Shown in pieces: positions 56,801-64,000 of a stretch of DNA of 64,000 bases; the stretch's first letter is position 1, and each line of letters opens with the position of its first letter. The position numbers and the translations under genes were made by a program. A model generated the notes under the pieces. It did no database searches, was not told the origin of the DNA, and was given only the letters and a program-made list of their open reading frames with translations. The stretch comes from Lycocorax pyrrhopterus obiensis. Lineage: Eukaryota > Chordata > Aves > Passeriformes > Paradisaeidae. The stretch lies in NCBI GenBank assembly GCA_014706295.1, contig JACSVZ010000022.1, positions 5,164,830-5,228,829 of the forward strand, in the 5' to 3' direction.

Positions 56801-59680
56801 TTCCTTATTATAACCTCAGAATTTCATGAGTTGTCCGGTTACACAGCCTGGATACCCTAAATGCAGATCACAAAAATACACACGTAAAATAAGTTGATAA
56901 ATTAACAAACCCCTGCATATGCCTGGGGCAGGCATGGGAACCAGAAGCCTCTAAGTTTCTTAGACTTAAGCTTTCCTTAGACTCCAGAAGTGCTCAGGAA
57001 TGAGTGAAAGCCTTTGGAAAGCAGCTCACTTGGCACCTGAACAATCACCCACTGTGCTGGGGAGCAGAGAATGTTTCCTCAAGTGTGCCAGACACCCATT
57101 TTTCCTCTGGGACAACAAAAATGCCATTCCAAGTTTTCCCAAGGTGGCTTTAAGCTTCCAGGTAAGTTCCTTGCCCCACTGTATCATCTTCTTTTGGCTT
57201 TCCCACAGCAGCTTCCAGGACCATCAGCAGCACTGCCCAGCTGAGATCACAAATGTGCACCATCCACAGGAGATCCTCAGGAACAGGGACATGCAGCATC
57301 TCCAGAGGGAAGTGATTAAATCTTGGAGAACTAAGCCTAGAGATTCTTCAAATTCAATTTTTTAAAAGTTGACCCAACACTTAAACAAAATAATCTCTAG
57401 CTAATTATCTTTTGTTCAGGTTTACTTGAAAGCATTCCAACTATATCAAAGTATTTCCATTAAAATGACAGACTTTCACATCTAAAACCAATACATTTTT
57501 ATTTTCAGTTAAAATATGCTTTTAAGTGACTTTGCACCAAAATCGCATAGATTATAGATTATAAACCAGCCTGAAGTCAGACAGGGAAAAATCCAATAAC
57601 TGGATATAAAAAAAATGCAATTTGTAGGAGCTCAGCTGATGACTGACAACTTGAACTCAGGAAAACTGAGTGTGTCCTGAGGGGAATTCACTTCCCAGCA
57701 AGCCACAGACAATCAGCTGCCTTAACTCACAGCCCAATAAGAACAGTTGGCCTCTCAGTTCCAGAAATGGAAAAAGAGTGGTTTCGTTTTCCAGCAGAAA
57801 CCCATCCCTACCCTCCTCCTATTCACAGCTCCTTAATTACTCCTCAGGATCCTGTGCTGCTGCAAAGCCCTCAATTACTCTGACCCAGAATCCCGCCGGT
57901 GAATGGGCAGGTTTTTCTCCTTCCTCCACCCCCGAGGAAATTTAATCCCTCCCCTACCCGAGGTTCTGAAGGGCAGCAGAGAGGGAGGGAGGGAGAGATG
58001 GCATTACAGTGGAGCGAGACAAAGACCTGAACAGAAAATTTAGAAGTTCGAGAGGCCCAGTGTAACCCAGAAGATGAAGAAACTGCAGAGACATATTTTA
58101 GTTCTCCTTTTGAGCTTATTGCCAAACAAGGCCAAAAAGCACAGCACAGGCTCACTTATTAGAACTGTTGCAATGTATTTGATTTAGAACTGACTTGGTT
58201 AAGCCTGAAGTTAGGCTCTGCTGAGGTCCTCTGACACATCCTTGAGCCCTTGTACACTGGCTCCATCCACGTCACACAGGGAAGTTCTGGAGTGCGGAAG
58301 GAGGCTTAAAGTGCTGACTGAAGGAGTGACATGAAACTCCTAAGGGTAATTACAGCCAATTAACCCTAGCTAGGCGTGTGTTTGCAGCTCCCTGTGCCAC
58401 AGGCAGAGCCGCTCCTGCTCCTGCAACATCCACACAGAAATCAGGATGTGCTTTCCTGAGAACTTTTAATGACCACCCTAAAACAATCAAGAAGTTCGTT
58501 TTCAGAGCACTGGGATACATAACCTGACAAGTGCCTTATCTCCAGACACACAGACACATCAAGCACTGCCTGGAAAACACAGCCAGCCCTGCCCAGGGAA
58601 GCCAAGTTCCACCTGGGAAACACCAATTCCATTCATAAGCTTTAGGAGTGTGTGTGGAAGAGCCTCTTGGAGGGGACTGAGGAGTGGGAATAAACCCCAG
58701 AACAAACACTGCTTCCAAAAGAATGAGTATTTCCTTGAGAACACAAAACAAAGTGCAAGTATAACCCAAGCTCTTCCCAGAAGAAACTCGCCTGTTTTCA
58801 AGAAACCCTTTTAATGCTGGCCATTTTCGCCCTAGAAGTTCTTCCTCCCATGGACAACAAGCAACACACACATTAAAGCTGTCACTCCTGCTCTCCCCGA
58901 CACGCTCAGAACTTTTGGTAAGAGCTGACAAAAATAAACACGGATTTAACTAAACCTTTACATTAAGCAGGGTTTCGGTAAAGAGTTTTCTTGGTTGGAA
59001 TTAAAAAAACACCAGCCGGGCAAGTCAAGGCCAGATTCCACGGCAAATCCAAGCAGATTCCTGCTTGTCCAGCTGCACCCAGTGCCGGGGTATTTTCCTG
59101 ACCTCTCGCCACAGTGAGCCGGGCGGGGGACGGGCAGGGAACGCCACGGAGGAGCCGAGCACTATCGCGACATGGGAGTCACGAGGGAGCCACGCGACAC
59201 CCGCACGGGGCTCTCCCCACGGGGGCCGGGAGGGGAGGTGTCCTTCCCTTCCACACCGAGCGAACGCGGCTGGGGCGTCAATCCCGCCGGGAAGGGCGGG
59301 ACGGCCCGCACAGAGGGCGCTGAGGCATAAAATTACGGCAATAGGTACAAAATAAAGGCACGAAGGGATAAAATAAAGGCTCCGGGTCTAAAATACAGCA
59401 GCGCACACGTGTCCGCGCTGCCCAAGGGCCCTCCCGACCTGTTGCCCGGGTTCGGGGCGGCGCGGCCCGGCCCCCCCCGCTCACCGCGCTTGTTTTTGGT
59501 GCCGTGCTTGCGGGCGGCCGCCAGCTCCTGCTCGATCTTCTTTTCCAGGAACTCCTGCTTCTTGCTGAGCATCTCCTCCGTGTCGCGGAGCCGCTGGATC
59601 GCCTCCTGCGGGGACGGGCCCTTCCCGCCGCCCTTCCCGCCGGCGCCCGTCCCGAACAGCTTCCCCAGGAGCCCCGACAT
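38736..59680 (-). CDS. CHMP4B: CHMP4B, charged multivesicular body protein 4B (ESCRT-III), five coding exons
   Basis: This is the join of 59680-59485, 43173-42996, 42288-42174, 41640-41514 and 38803-38736: 684 bases, 227 residues plus TAA. Seen: every intron starts GT and ends AG and the phases are 1, 2, 0, 1, so no frame correction is needed. The protein has the Snf7 fold order: a short Gly/Lys-rich leader (1-21), a charged helix (about 22-65), the conserved second helix with 'KRKKRYEKQLAQIDGTLSTI' (72-91), the 'MDIDKVDELMQDIAEQQ' helix (125-141), an acidic helix (about 162-183), a proline-rich 'LPNVPSISIPSKP' stretch (193-205) and a final helix with L220 and W223. Known for the family: CHMP4 subunits polymerise at endosomal, midbody, nuclear-envelope and plasma-membrane necks, are recruited by CHMP6 and by ALIX, which binds the C-terminal helix, and are remodelled by VPS4. 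The length (human protein 224 residues) and exons 2-5 point to CHMP4B rather than 4A or 4C. It is the only gene I can support in the window. Confidence 0.97.
38804..41513 (-). other. CHMP4B: CHMP4B intron 4
   Basis: 2710 bases with standard GT...AG ends. It contains an A-run (39451-39465) and a degenerate CR1 3' end near 41100-41165. I see no further exon. Confidence 0.85.
41100..41165 (+). repeat. CR1 LINE 3'-end remnant in CHMP4B intron 4
   Basis: A short match to the CR1 tail: 'ctggatgacc...aggtcttttccagc...atgattttatga'. It is diverged and only the end of the element remains. It is antisense to CHMP4B. Confidence 0.55.
41514..41640 (-). CDS. CHMP4B: CHMP4B coding exon 4 (residues 164-205, plus 1 base)
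   Basis: The exon opens after 'aacctag' and ends at donor GTATGG (41513). It encodes the acidic helix 'DELMAELEELEQEELDKNLL' and then the proline-spaced 'LPNVPSISIPSKP'. In the family the acidic helix is autoinhibitory and the Leu/Pro motif is the type-2 MIM that binds the VPS4 MIT domain. The assignment of those roles to this copy rests on homology. Confidence 0.96.
42008..42140 (+). repeat. CR1 LINE fragment in CHMP4B intron 3
   Basis: The sequence 'cctggagggatttaaaagcc', then 'gttggactccctgatccc' and 'cccaacccaaaggattcc', is the CR1 3' region in sense order on the plus strand, antisense to CHMP4B. It ends only about 35 bases from the exon 3 donor, yet the splice site is intact. Confidence 0.75.
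42174..42288 (-). CDS. CHMP4B: CHMP4B coding exon 3 (residues 125/126-163)
   Basis: The exon runs from acceptor 'ttttccag' to donor GTATGG at 42173. It encodes 'DIDKVDELMQDIAEQQELAD' followed by 'EISTAISKPVGFGEEFDE'. These correspond to the family's helices 3 and 4, which fold back on the core in the closed monomer. It ends in phase 0, and exon 4 continues the Asp-Glu repeat. Confidence 0.96.
42996..43173 (-). CDS. CHMP4B: CHMP4B coding exon 2 (residues 66-125)
   Basis: The exon begins after a 'gctgtgcag' acceptor and ends at donor GTAAG (42995-42991), splitting the Met125 codon. It encodes the basic second half of the Snf7 hairpin: 'AALQALKRKKRYEKQLAQI', then 'EFQREALENANTNTEVLKNM' and 'GFAAKAMKAAHDNM'. 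This is the most conserved part of CHMP4 proteins and carries the polymerisation and membrane-binding helix surface. Residue 113 is Phe, where mammalian CHMP4B has Tyr, a conservative change also seen in CHMP4C. Confidence 0.96.
44048..44098 (+). repeat. CR1 LINE short fragment
   Basis: 'atccctggagtgtccaaggc' followed by 'gatggggcttggagca' matches the internal part of the CR1 3' block found complete elsewhere in the window. It is truncated at both ends. Confidence 0.6.
46705..46733. repeat. ATT/GTT trinucleotide microsatellite
   Basis: ATT repeated, then GTT repeated, then ATT again. It is an imperfect trinucleotide tract in CHMP4B intron 1. Confidence 0.8.
48495..49119 (+). mobile_element. 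Endogenous retroviral LTR, antisense in CHMP4B intron 1
   Basis: The stretch starts TGTTGGGGAAG and ends CCTTACA. It has AATAAA at about 49036 followed by a U5-like tail ('cctgacttcagagatctctc'). Upstream of the signal is a triple CTCTTAGA repeat near 48898. I see no coding region next to it, so it is most likely a solo LTR. No clean target-site duplication flanks these ends, so the boundaries may be off by some bases. I recall this U5 from passerine class II (ERVK-like) LTRs, but that was not checked. Confidence 0.65.
51025..51278 (+). repeat. Long inverted repeat, left arm
   Basis: The 254 bases from 'cttaccctttccaacagcc' to 'gtgaaaactcag' occur again in reverse complement at 52344-52596. 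By eye about 10 bases differ, giving roughly 96% identity. The arms are separated by 1065 bases. See the finding for interpretation. Confidence 0.93.
52344..52596 (-). repeat. Long inverted repeat, right arm
   Basis: This is the reverse complement of 51025-51278. The differences cluster in a CA-rich patch and around 'caaccaaag' versus 'caactgaag'. No target duplication is evident outside the pair, so a single transposon with long terminal inverted repeats is not established. Confidence 0.93.
52649..52706 (-). repeat. CR1 LINE 3'-end fragment
   Basis: 'cacagaatcaaaggataagt' and 'aggttggaaaagaccttt' are the reverse complement of the CR1 tail. Only about 60 bases are left. Confidence 0.7.
53056..53466 (-). 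repeat. CR1 LINE fragment (about 410 bp)
   Basis: It begins 'atggaatcacagtggtttgg' (the CR1 tail reversed), passes 'ccttggacactgccagggat' and ends near 'gagcagaggggctccagcc'. It is 5' truncated, as is usual for CR1, and in the same orientation as CHMP4B. Confidence 0.88.
56498..56735. repeat. Diverged direct repeat, copy A
   Basis: It shares 'gagaacacaaaacaaag', 'aactcgcctgttttcaa', 'tcccatggacaa' and 'cattaaagc' in the same order with 58650-58916, at roughly 75-80% identity by eye with small indels. Both copies are in the same orientation. The family is not recognised. Confidence 0.8.
58650..58916. repeat. Diverged direct repeat, copy B
   Basis: This is the partner of 56498-56735, about 2.15 kb away. 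It is slightly longer because of an insertion around 'gaataaaccccagaacaaac'. It may be a local duplication or two copies of an old dispersed repeat. Confidence 0.8.
59311..59322 (+). promoter_or_regulatory. CTCF-like core motif at edge of CpG island
   Basis: CAGAGGGCGCTG fits the core AGRKGGCGCTR of CTCF sites, although the bases before it do not match the full consensus. It lies in intron 1 about 160 bases past the exon 1 donor. Confidence 0.4.
59485..59680 (-). CDS. CHMP4B: CHMP4B coding exon 1 (residues 1-65)
   Basis: The ATG (59680-59678) sits in a good Kozak context, with G at -3. The exon encodes a leader starting 'MSGLLGKLFGTGAGGKGGGK', then 'PQEAIQRLRDTEEMLSKKQ' and ends '...KHGTKNKR' plus one base of the next codon. 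The donor is GTGAGC at 59484-59479, followed by a run of G. Hydrophobic residues L4, L5, L8 and F9 fit the N-terminal membrane-inserting segment known in Snf7/CHMP4. The first residues read more like CHMP4A or 4C than mammalian CHMP4B, but the rest is clearly 4B. No other in-frame ATG lies nearby upstream that would fit the family. Confidence 0.95.
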
Positions 59681-59819
59681 GGCTGCGCGGGGCCGGGCCG
59701 AGGCCGTGCAGCTGCGGTGCCCGCTCCCCTCGCTCCGCTCCCCGCACACACCGACCCGAGGCCCGAGGCCGCCGCCGCTCGACTCCGCCTGCCCGCCTCG
59801 CCCCGCCGCCCCCGCGCCG

Positions 59820-59844
59820 CCTACAACTCCCGGCGTGCCTTGCG
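59820..59844 (+). promoter_or_regulatory. ZNF143/THAP11-type motif in CHMP4B promoter
   Basis: The sequence CTACAACTCCC, then GGCGTGCC, then TTGCG follows the long SBS motif (ACTACAAYTCCC-AG-MATGC-YTGCG) with two or three differences. It lies about 140-165 bases upstream of the ATG, the usual distance for this class of promoter element. Confidence 0.6.
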
Positions 59845-59923
59845 CCGCCGCGCCGCGCGCGCTGGCGGGCTCCGTGCCGAGGGGGCTGCTGGGAGATGAA
59901 GGCGCGGCCGCAGGGAGGCGCGG

Positions 59924-59938
59924 GGCACGCCGGGAAGG
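59924..59938 (-). promoter_or_regulatory. Second, partial ZNF143-like motif in inverted orientation
   Basis: On the minus strand this reads CCTTCCCGGCGTGCC, sharing TCCCGGCGTGCC with the motif at 59820-59844 but lacking the ACTACAA half. The two face each other across about 80 bases. Confidence 0.4.
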
Positions 59939-59981
59939 CGGTGTCTCCCGAGCGGAACCCGGCAGTGGCGCTGGGGCGCGC

Positions 59982-60026
59982 TGACGTCACGGGGCCCGGG
60001 TGACGTCACGGAGCAGTTTGACGTCA
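59982..60026. promoter_or_regulatory. Three consecutive perfect CRE sites (TGACGTCA)
   Basis: The palindrome TGACGTCA occurs at 59982-59989, 60001-60008 and 60019-60026, each followed by CGGGG or CGGAG. The spacing is 19 and 18 bases. Full consensus CREs are bound by CREB/ATF dimers, and three within 45 bases is uncommon. They lie about 300-350 bases upstream of the CHMP4B ATG. Confidence 0.8.
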
Positions 60027-60243
60027 CGGGGCGGGTGTCGGGCAGGGAAGGAGGGGCCGGGGCTGTGGCCGGGGGCACGGCCGGGAACGGAGCGGGAGCA
60101 GCGGCTGCTGCCTGGGCCCTGCCCCAGGATGCTCCCGGAGTCCCGCACACCGTGCGAGATGAGGAGGGTGGGGCTGACACCGTGGCTCAGGCGGGCAGGG
60201 CTCGGGCGGGGGGCCCGGGAGGGCGCGGCCCGGGGGTAAAGGG

Positions 60244-60675
60244 TCACAGAGTCATTAAGGTTGGAAAACACCGCCGAGGCCACTGAGGGGTTAACCTGTG
60301 ACTGATCCCCACCGTGTCACTCAGCCCAGAGCAGTGAGTGCCACATCCAGACCTTCCTTGGACACCCCAGGGATGGGGACCCTGGGCAGCCCCTGCCAAG
60401 GCCTGAGCACCCTTTCCAGGAAGAAATCCTTCCTGATGTCCAGCCTGAGCCTCCCCTGGCCCAGCCTGAGGCCGTTCCCTCTCCTCCTGTCCCTGTTCCC
60501 TGGGAGCAGAGCCCGACCCCCCCTGGCTGCCCCCTCCTGTCAGGGAGTTGTGCAGAGCCACAAGGTCCCCCCTGAGCCTCCTTTTCTCCAGGCTGAGCCC
60601 CTTTCCCAACTCCCTCAGCCACTCCTGGGGCTCCAGCCCCTGGCCCAGCTCTGTTCCCTTCTCTGGACACACTTG
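60244..60675 (-). repeat. CR1 LINE fragment abutting the CpG island
   Basis: It starts 'gggtcacagagtcattaagg', continues with 'ccagaccttccttggacacc' and reaches 'ttctctggacacact'. It is a close relative of the plus-strand copy at 18130-18831, with which it shares the block around 'gagttgtgcagagccacaag'. Its 3' end lies right at the upstream edge of the CHMP4B promoter island. Confidence 0.9.
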
Positions 60676-62656
60676 AAGTGGCCAAGCAGTGACCACGGGA
60701 GCCTGCCCAGGACCAGAGCAGGGAGCGGAGCCTGGAGTGGGCTGGGTGTGAATCCCAGCCAGGCCTCTCCTCCTCCAGCACCCATCCCCACAGCTGGGGT
60801 GACCCCCCTTTATGTACCCCTCAGACCTGCTCTGGTGTTGAGATAACGTGTTGGAGAATTTATTCTTCTAACCTTCCCTTTCTAACTTGCCAACTGTACA
60901 AAAGCAGGTTTTTAAACCCATGGTTGTTTAATTGGTGGTGACTCACTGTGAACTCACTTCCTGGACTTTTGAGTCACATGCTCTGAGCTGTGGGGGCAGC
61001 ACGGACATAACTCCATGCTGTAATCATAATTTCACAGTACCTACATATAAAATCCCATGAGGAAATTGAGTCTCTACCTCAGCCTGGTGCCAGCCTTTCC
61101 TGGATACTTTCGACTTCTGTTTCTTTGTGCTTGGCCTCGACCACCTATGAAAGTGATAAACCCCCATCTCTAGTCACAGCAGGGTTGTGACAACATTAAT
61201 GAACAACAGACTTGGACAATAATAATGTTTGTCACTGGAAATCACCCAAGAAAATTAATCACTGCTTCGGAGCAGAGCTGGGATATCACACACCACATGG
61301 AAAAGAAGAAAAATGACCCAAACAAATGCTTGTTGGGTAAGAGAGCATTTTTGTGCCCTGAGTAAGAGAGAAAAGCACTGCTCTGGGAAACACAAAGAAC
61401 ATCCCACGTAGCAGGTGGGAGTTCAGCAACAGAGCCTTGTAATGGCTCCTGCCCTGTTCCATCTCCCTAACATGCAGATAGGTGGGAAAGGCAAATACAC
61501 AGGAAAAATCCAGTGAGGCTGATGGAAACACTCGCAGGGCAGGAAAGCTCCCAGCTGACAGCACAGGAGACTGAGGAGAACAGGGGGAGGGGGAGCTTTT
61601 ACCTGCCCTTTTCTTCCTCCCACACAAGTGTCTGCTGTCACTGAGCACCACAGAGCTTTGCTCTGATCCAGTTCTCCCAGGTCATGGCTCTGGTTCTGGG
61701 GTTCTCCTGGGAACTTCCAGAAAATGCCAAGATGCTCCTGGAGGTGGGTTTGTAAAGAAAACAGCTGTGCCCAGGACACAGGATGGAACCAGTCCTGGGA
61801 GAAAATCAGTGCCCTGAGCATCCTTGATCCACTCCAGCCAGTGGGCAGGGCTCTGCTTGGGTAACAGGAACAGAGGGAATTTGGGCAGAAATCTTCCCTG
61901 CAGGAAATGGAAGAGTTCAAAGACATCTGAGTTTGCAGGAGCTGAAGCAGCTGGACAAGAGCAGGGCAGGGAGGATGGTCACTCCAAGGTTTACGCTAAG
62001 AGAACAGTCATTTTGCTCAAGATAAAACTTGTTTTGGTTGAACAGCACTCCATATGCAAACACCTATCAAGCATCCAAGGTGGCATCTCTGAGCCCTCGT
62101 GTCCCAGTTATGTTCAGGAAAGTCCCCAGCCTTGTATCCCTCAACAGTCACACACAAGGCAGCTGTGTCCCACTCCCTGAATTACACCCAGTGTAGCCAG
62201 TGGGAGCTGGGTTCCAGCATCCTGCTGAGCTGGGGGAAAGCAGGATTTGGGAAGGGCAGGCCAGGTCTCCGGACAGTGCTTCTGAGCTGAAGGAGCTGCA
62301 CCCACACATCGTCACCCCAAAATAGACCCGACTGCAGAGACCACATGATGACACGCACAGTGTGGTACAGAGGGGAGGGAAATAGGAAAAGTATATTTAG
62401 CCAACTATTTCCTGATTCTGTTCCCCTCCTGGGAGAGCAGAGTAAAACAAACACTGTGGGTAAATAAACTCTGCCCTTCAAAGCACACAAGAGCTTTCAC
62501 AGAAGCACAGACACACCTAAGGAGGAAGGACCACCTGGATGTCCCTGGCCCAGTCAGCTCATCCCAAGCACATCTGCTCAGGGCAGGATGTTCTGTCCAA
62601 ATTGGTACTGAGGTCTCAGAAACTCTCTGCAGCCTCCTTCCTTATACTGAGTCAGA
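60676..62656. other. Non-coding flank upstream of CHMP4B
   Basis: No recognisable gene. It holds ordinary unique sequence, and at 61187-61235 a weak hairpin-like pair (see findings). From synteny in other amniotes I would expect ZNF341 beyond this side, but no zinc-finger codons are visible. Confidence 0.6.
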
Positions 62657-63000
62657 ATCATGGAATCAGAGAGTGGTTTGGGTTGGAAGGGACCTCAAAA
62701 ATCATCTTGTTTCATCCCCCTGCCATGGGCAGGGACACCTTCCACTGTCCCAGGTTGCTCCAAGCCCCATCCAGCCTGGCCTTGGACACTGCCAGGGATC
62801 CAGGGGCAGCCACAGCTGCTCTGGGCACCCTGTGCCAGGGCCTCCCCACCCTCAAAGGGAAGAATTTCTTCCTAATATCACATTTAAATCTTCCATCAGC
62901 TTGAGGCCATTCCCCCTTGCCCTGTCACTCCAGGCCCTTGTGAAAAGTCCCTCTCCAGCCCTCTCATAAGCCCTTTAAGTAATGGAAGTTGCCACATTCC
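62657..63000 (-). repeat. CR1 LINE fragment
   Basis: 'aatcatggaatcagagagtg', 'ggtttgggttggaaggga' and 'ctgccagggatccagggg' follow in order. It is 5' truncated near 'taatggaagttgcc', and its 5' boundary is approximate. Confidence 0.87.
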
Positions 63001-64000
63001 AACATGTCTCTGTCACCCCTCTTCCCATCCCTGTGCACCTCTGGAGTCTGGCTCCAGCTTCTCTACCCCCTCCTATGAGGCAGGGGCAAGACCTCTCCAT
63101 AACCTCATGTAAATCCTCAACAACTCCTTCTCCCAGCTTCCCCTGGAAGCCCTGAGCTCCATTTCCTCCCACCCACCAACAGCTGGAGGTGCAGAAACAT
63201 CACAAAAAAACTGAAATGAGCAAAAATAAGTTAGCAAGTGCGTGAGCAAAGTGAACTGGTGGCAGGACCCATCCTGACTGGAATTGTGGGACTGTGTCCC
63301 AGGAGTGACAGTGTAACCCATCGTTTGATGGCACAGTCTGGGAGCACGAGGTACAGCACTCTGCAAGCTGCTGTACTTGAGATTTTAAGATTTTAAGGAA
63401 GGAGACAAGAAAAACACCGTGAGCTCAAATGATGGGCTGGATCAGACCAGTCAGACCAGTAATGCTGGGCTGACTGCTGCAGCGGCCACAACAGCCACAG
63501 AGTCCCAGACACAGCCAGGATTTCCGTACCCAGGACTGACTGAACCCTGCAGCACCTCTGGATAAACAGGCTGGGAATGCAGCACTTTGCATCCACAGAC
63601 ACCTTTAGCAGCTGTCACACAAACTCACCAGGGAAAGCTCAGCGTGGCTTGGAGCAGGGAGAAAGCATGGGAGAGCAGAGCATGGGGACACGCATCCCAG
63701 GAGGGCCTGAAGGCAGCAGGGATGTGCAGGTCTGGGTGCAGATCCTTCCCCAAAAGCCAGTGCATCTTGCGGCAGTGGAAAACCAGAGGCTGAGGACAGT
63801 ACAGGAAAGAAGGAGCCTGGCAGGGCACTGGAGCAGGCAGCAGCACTCCTGCCTGCTCCCTGACCTATCGAGGCTCCAGACCTGCCCAGGCACCTCCCTC
63901 ACCAACACTGCACAATTTCAGTTCCAGGGCTCCCGTGCTCGCTTTGGGATTTCTTCTTGGGAAATCAGAGAAGCCAAGAGGACAACAAATGTCCCAGTCA
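63001..64000. other. Non-coding right edge
   Basis: Nothing recognisable beyond possible old CR1 sequence at the left border. No exon can be supported. Confidence 0.55.

Larger units (their letters stand above)
43174..59484 (-). other. CHMP4B: CHMP4B intron 1 (16.3 kb)
   Basis: The large first intron runs from donor GTGAGC to acceptor 'tgtgcag'. It is mostly unique AT-rich sequence with the repeats listed separately: CR1 pieces, an antisense LTR, a long inverted repeat and a direct repeat. No open frame inside resembles a known protein. Confidence 0.85.
59100..60245. promoter_or_regulatory. CHMP4B: CpG island and promoter of CHMP4B
   Basis: CpG dinucleotides are dense here, in contrast to nearly all of the window, and the block covers exon 1 and about 550 bases upstream of the ATG. 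GC boxes include GGGGCGGG at 60028-60035. No TATA box is seen near the likely start, as is usual for a housekeeping CpG-island promoter. The transcription start is not determined; I expect it between 59700 and 59850. Confidence 0.88.

Noticed and set aside
57961..57995. Second G-quadruplex motif
   Set aside because: Only three closely spaced GGG runs plus one distant run, with a loop of nine bases; weak.
60676..64000. Terminal exon of ZNF341
   Set aside because: No C2H2 zinc-finger pattern in any frame; an untranslated end cannot be told from intergenic sequence.
1..64000. CR1 strand bias
   Set aside because: About twelve fragments on minus and eight on plus; too few and too even to mean anything.

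Overview
The window is vertebrate nuclear DNA, almost certainly from a bird and probably a songbird. The evidence is about twenty fragments of the avian CR1 LINE family, many ending in the family's conserved 3' block ('ttccaaccc...', 'gattctgtga'); several retroviral LTRs of types I associate with passerine genomes; and intron-rich gene structure with GT/AG splice sites. There is nothing bacterial here: no operons, ribosome-binding sites or CRISPR. Species and chromosome are not determined; in other amniotes this gene lies in the block homologous to human 20q11 (from memory, not checked here).

Only one protein-coding gene can be supported. It is CHMP4B, encoding the ESCRT-III filament subunit, on the minus strand. 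Its five coding exons lie at 59680-59485, 43173-42996, 42288-42174, 41640-41514 and 38803-38736. Exon phases join exactly to give 227 residues with no frameshift or stop, so the gene looks intact. The promoter is a CpG island (about 59.1-60.25 kb) with a ZNF143/THAP11-type motif and a tight row of three perfect cAMP-response elements. The 3' UTR runs to about 37.98 kb and has an ATTAAA poly(A) signal. Intron 1 (16.3 kb) holds an antisense LTR, several CR1 pieces, a 254-bp inverted repeat of roughly 96% identity, and a diverged direct repeat.

Positions 1-37.9 kb, downstream of CHMP4B, and 60.7-64 kb, upstream of it, contain no coding sequence I can support. They hold CR1 fragments, a cluster of LTRs at 7.1-9.0 kb that includes the 3' end of a betaretrovirus-like endogenous element, further LTRs near 13.9 kb and 25.2 kb, and two GC-rich islands near 30.4-31.0 and 32.3-32.6 kb with no gene that I can attach to them. 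There are also a few candidate regulatory sites: CTCF-like motifs, a G-quadruplex motif, and AT-rich repeat-free blocks that could be conserved enhancers.

I do not see a new enzymatic or defence system. The most unusual items are the long near-identical inverted repeat in intron 1, the triple CRE promoter, and the 3' end of the endogenous retrovirus, with a tandem 37-bp repeat and a perfect 12-bp stem just before its LTR.
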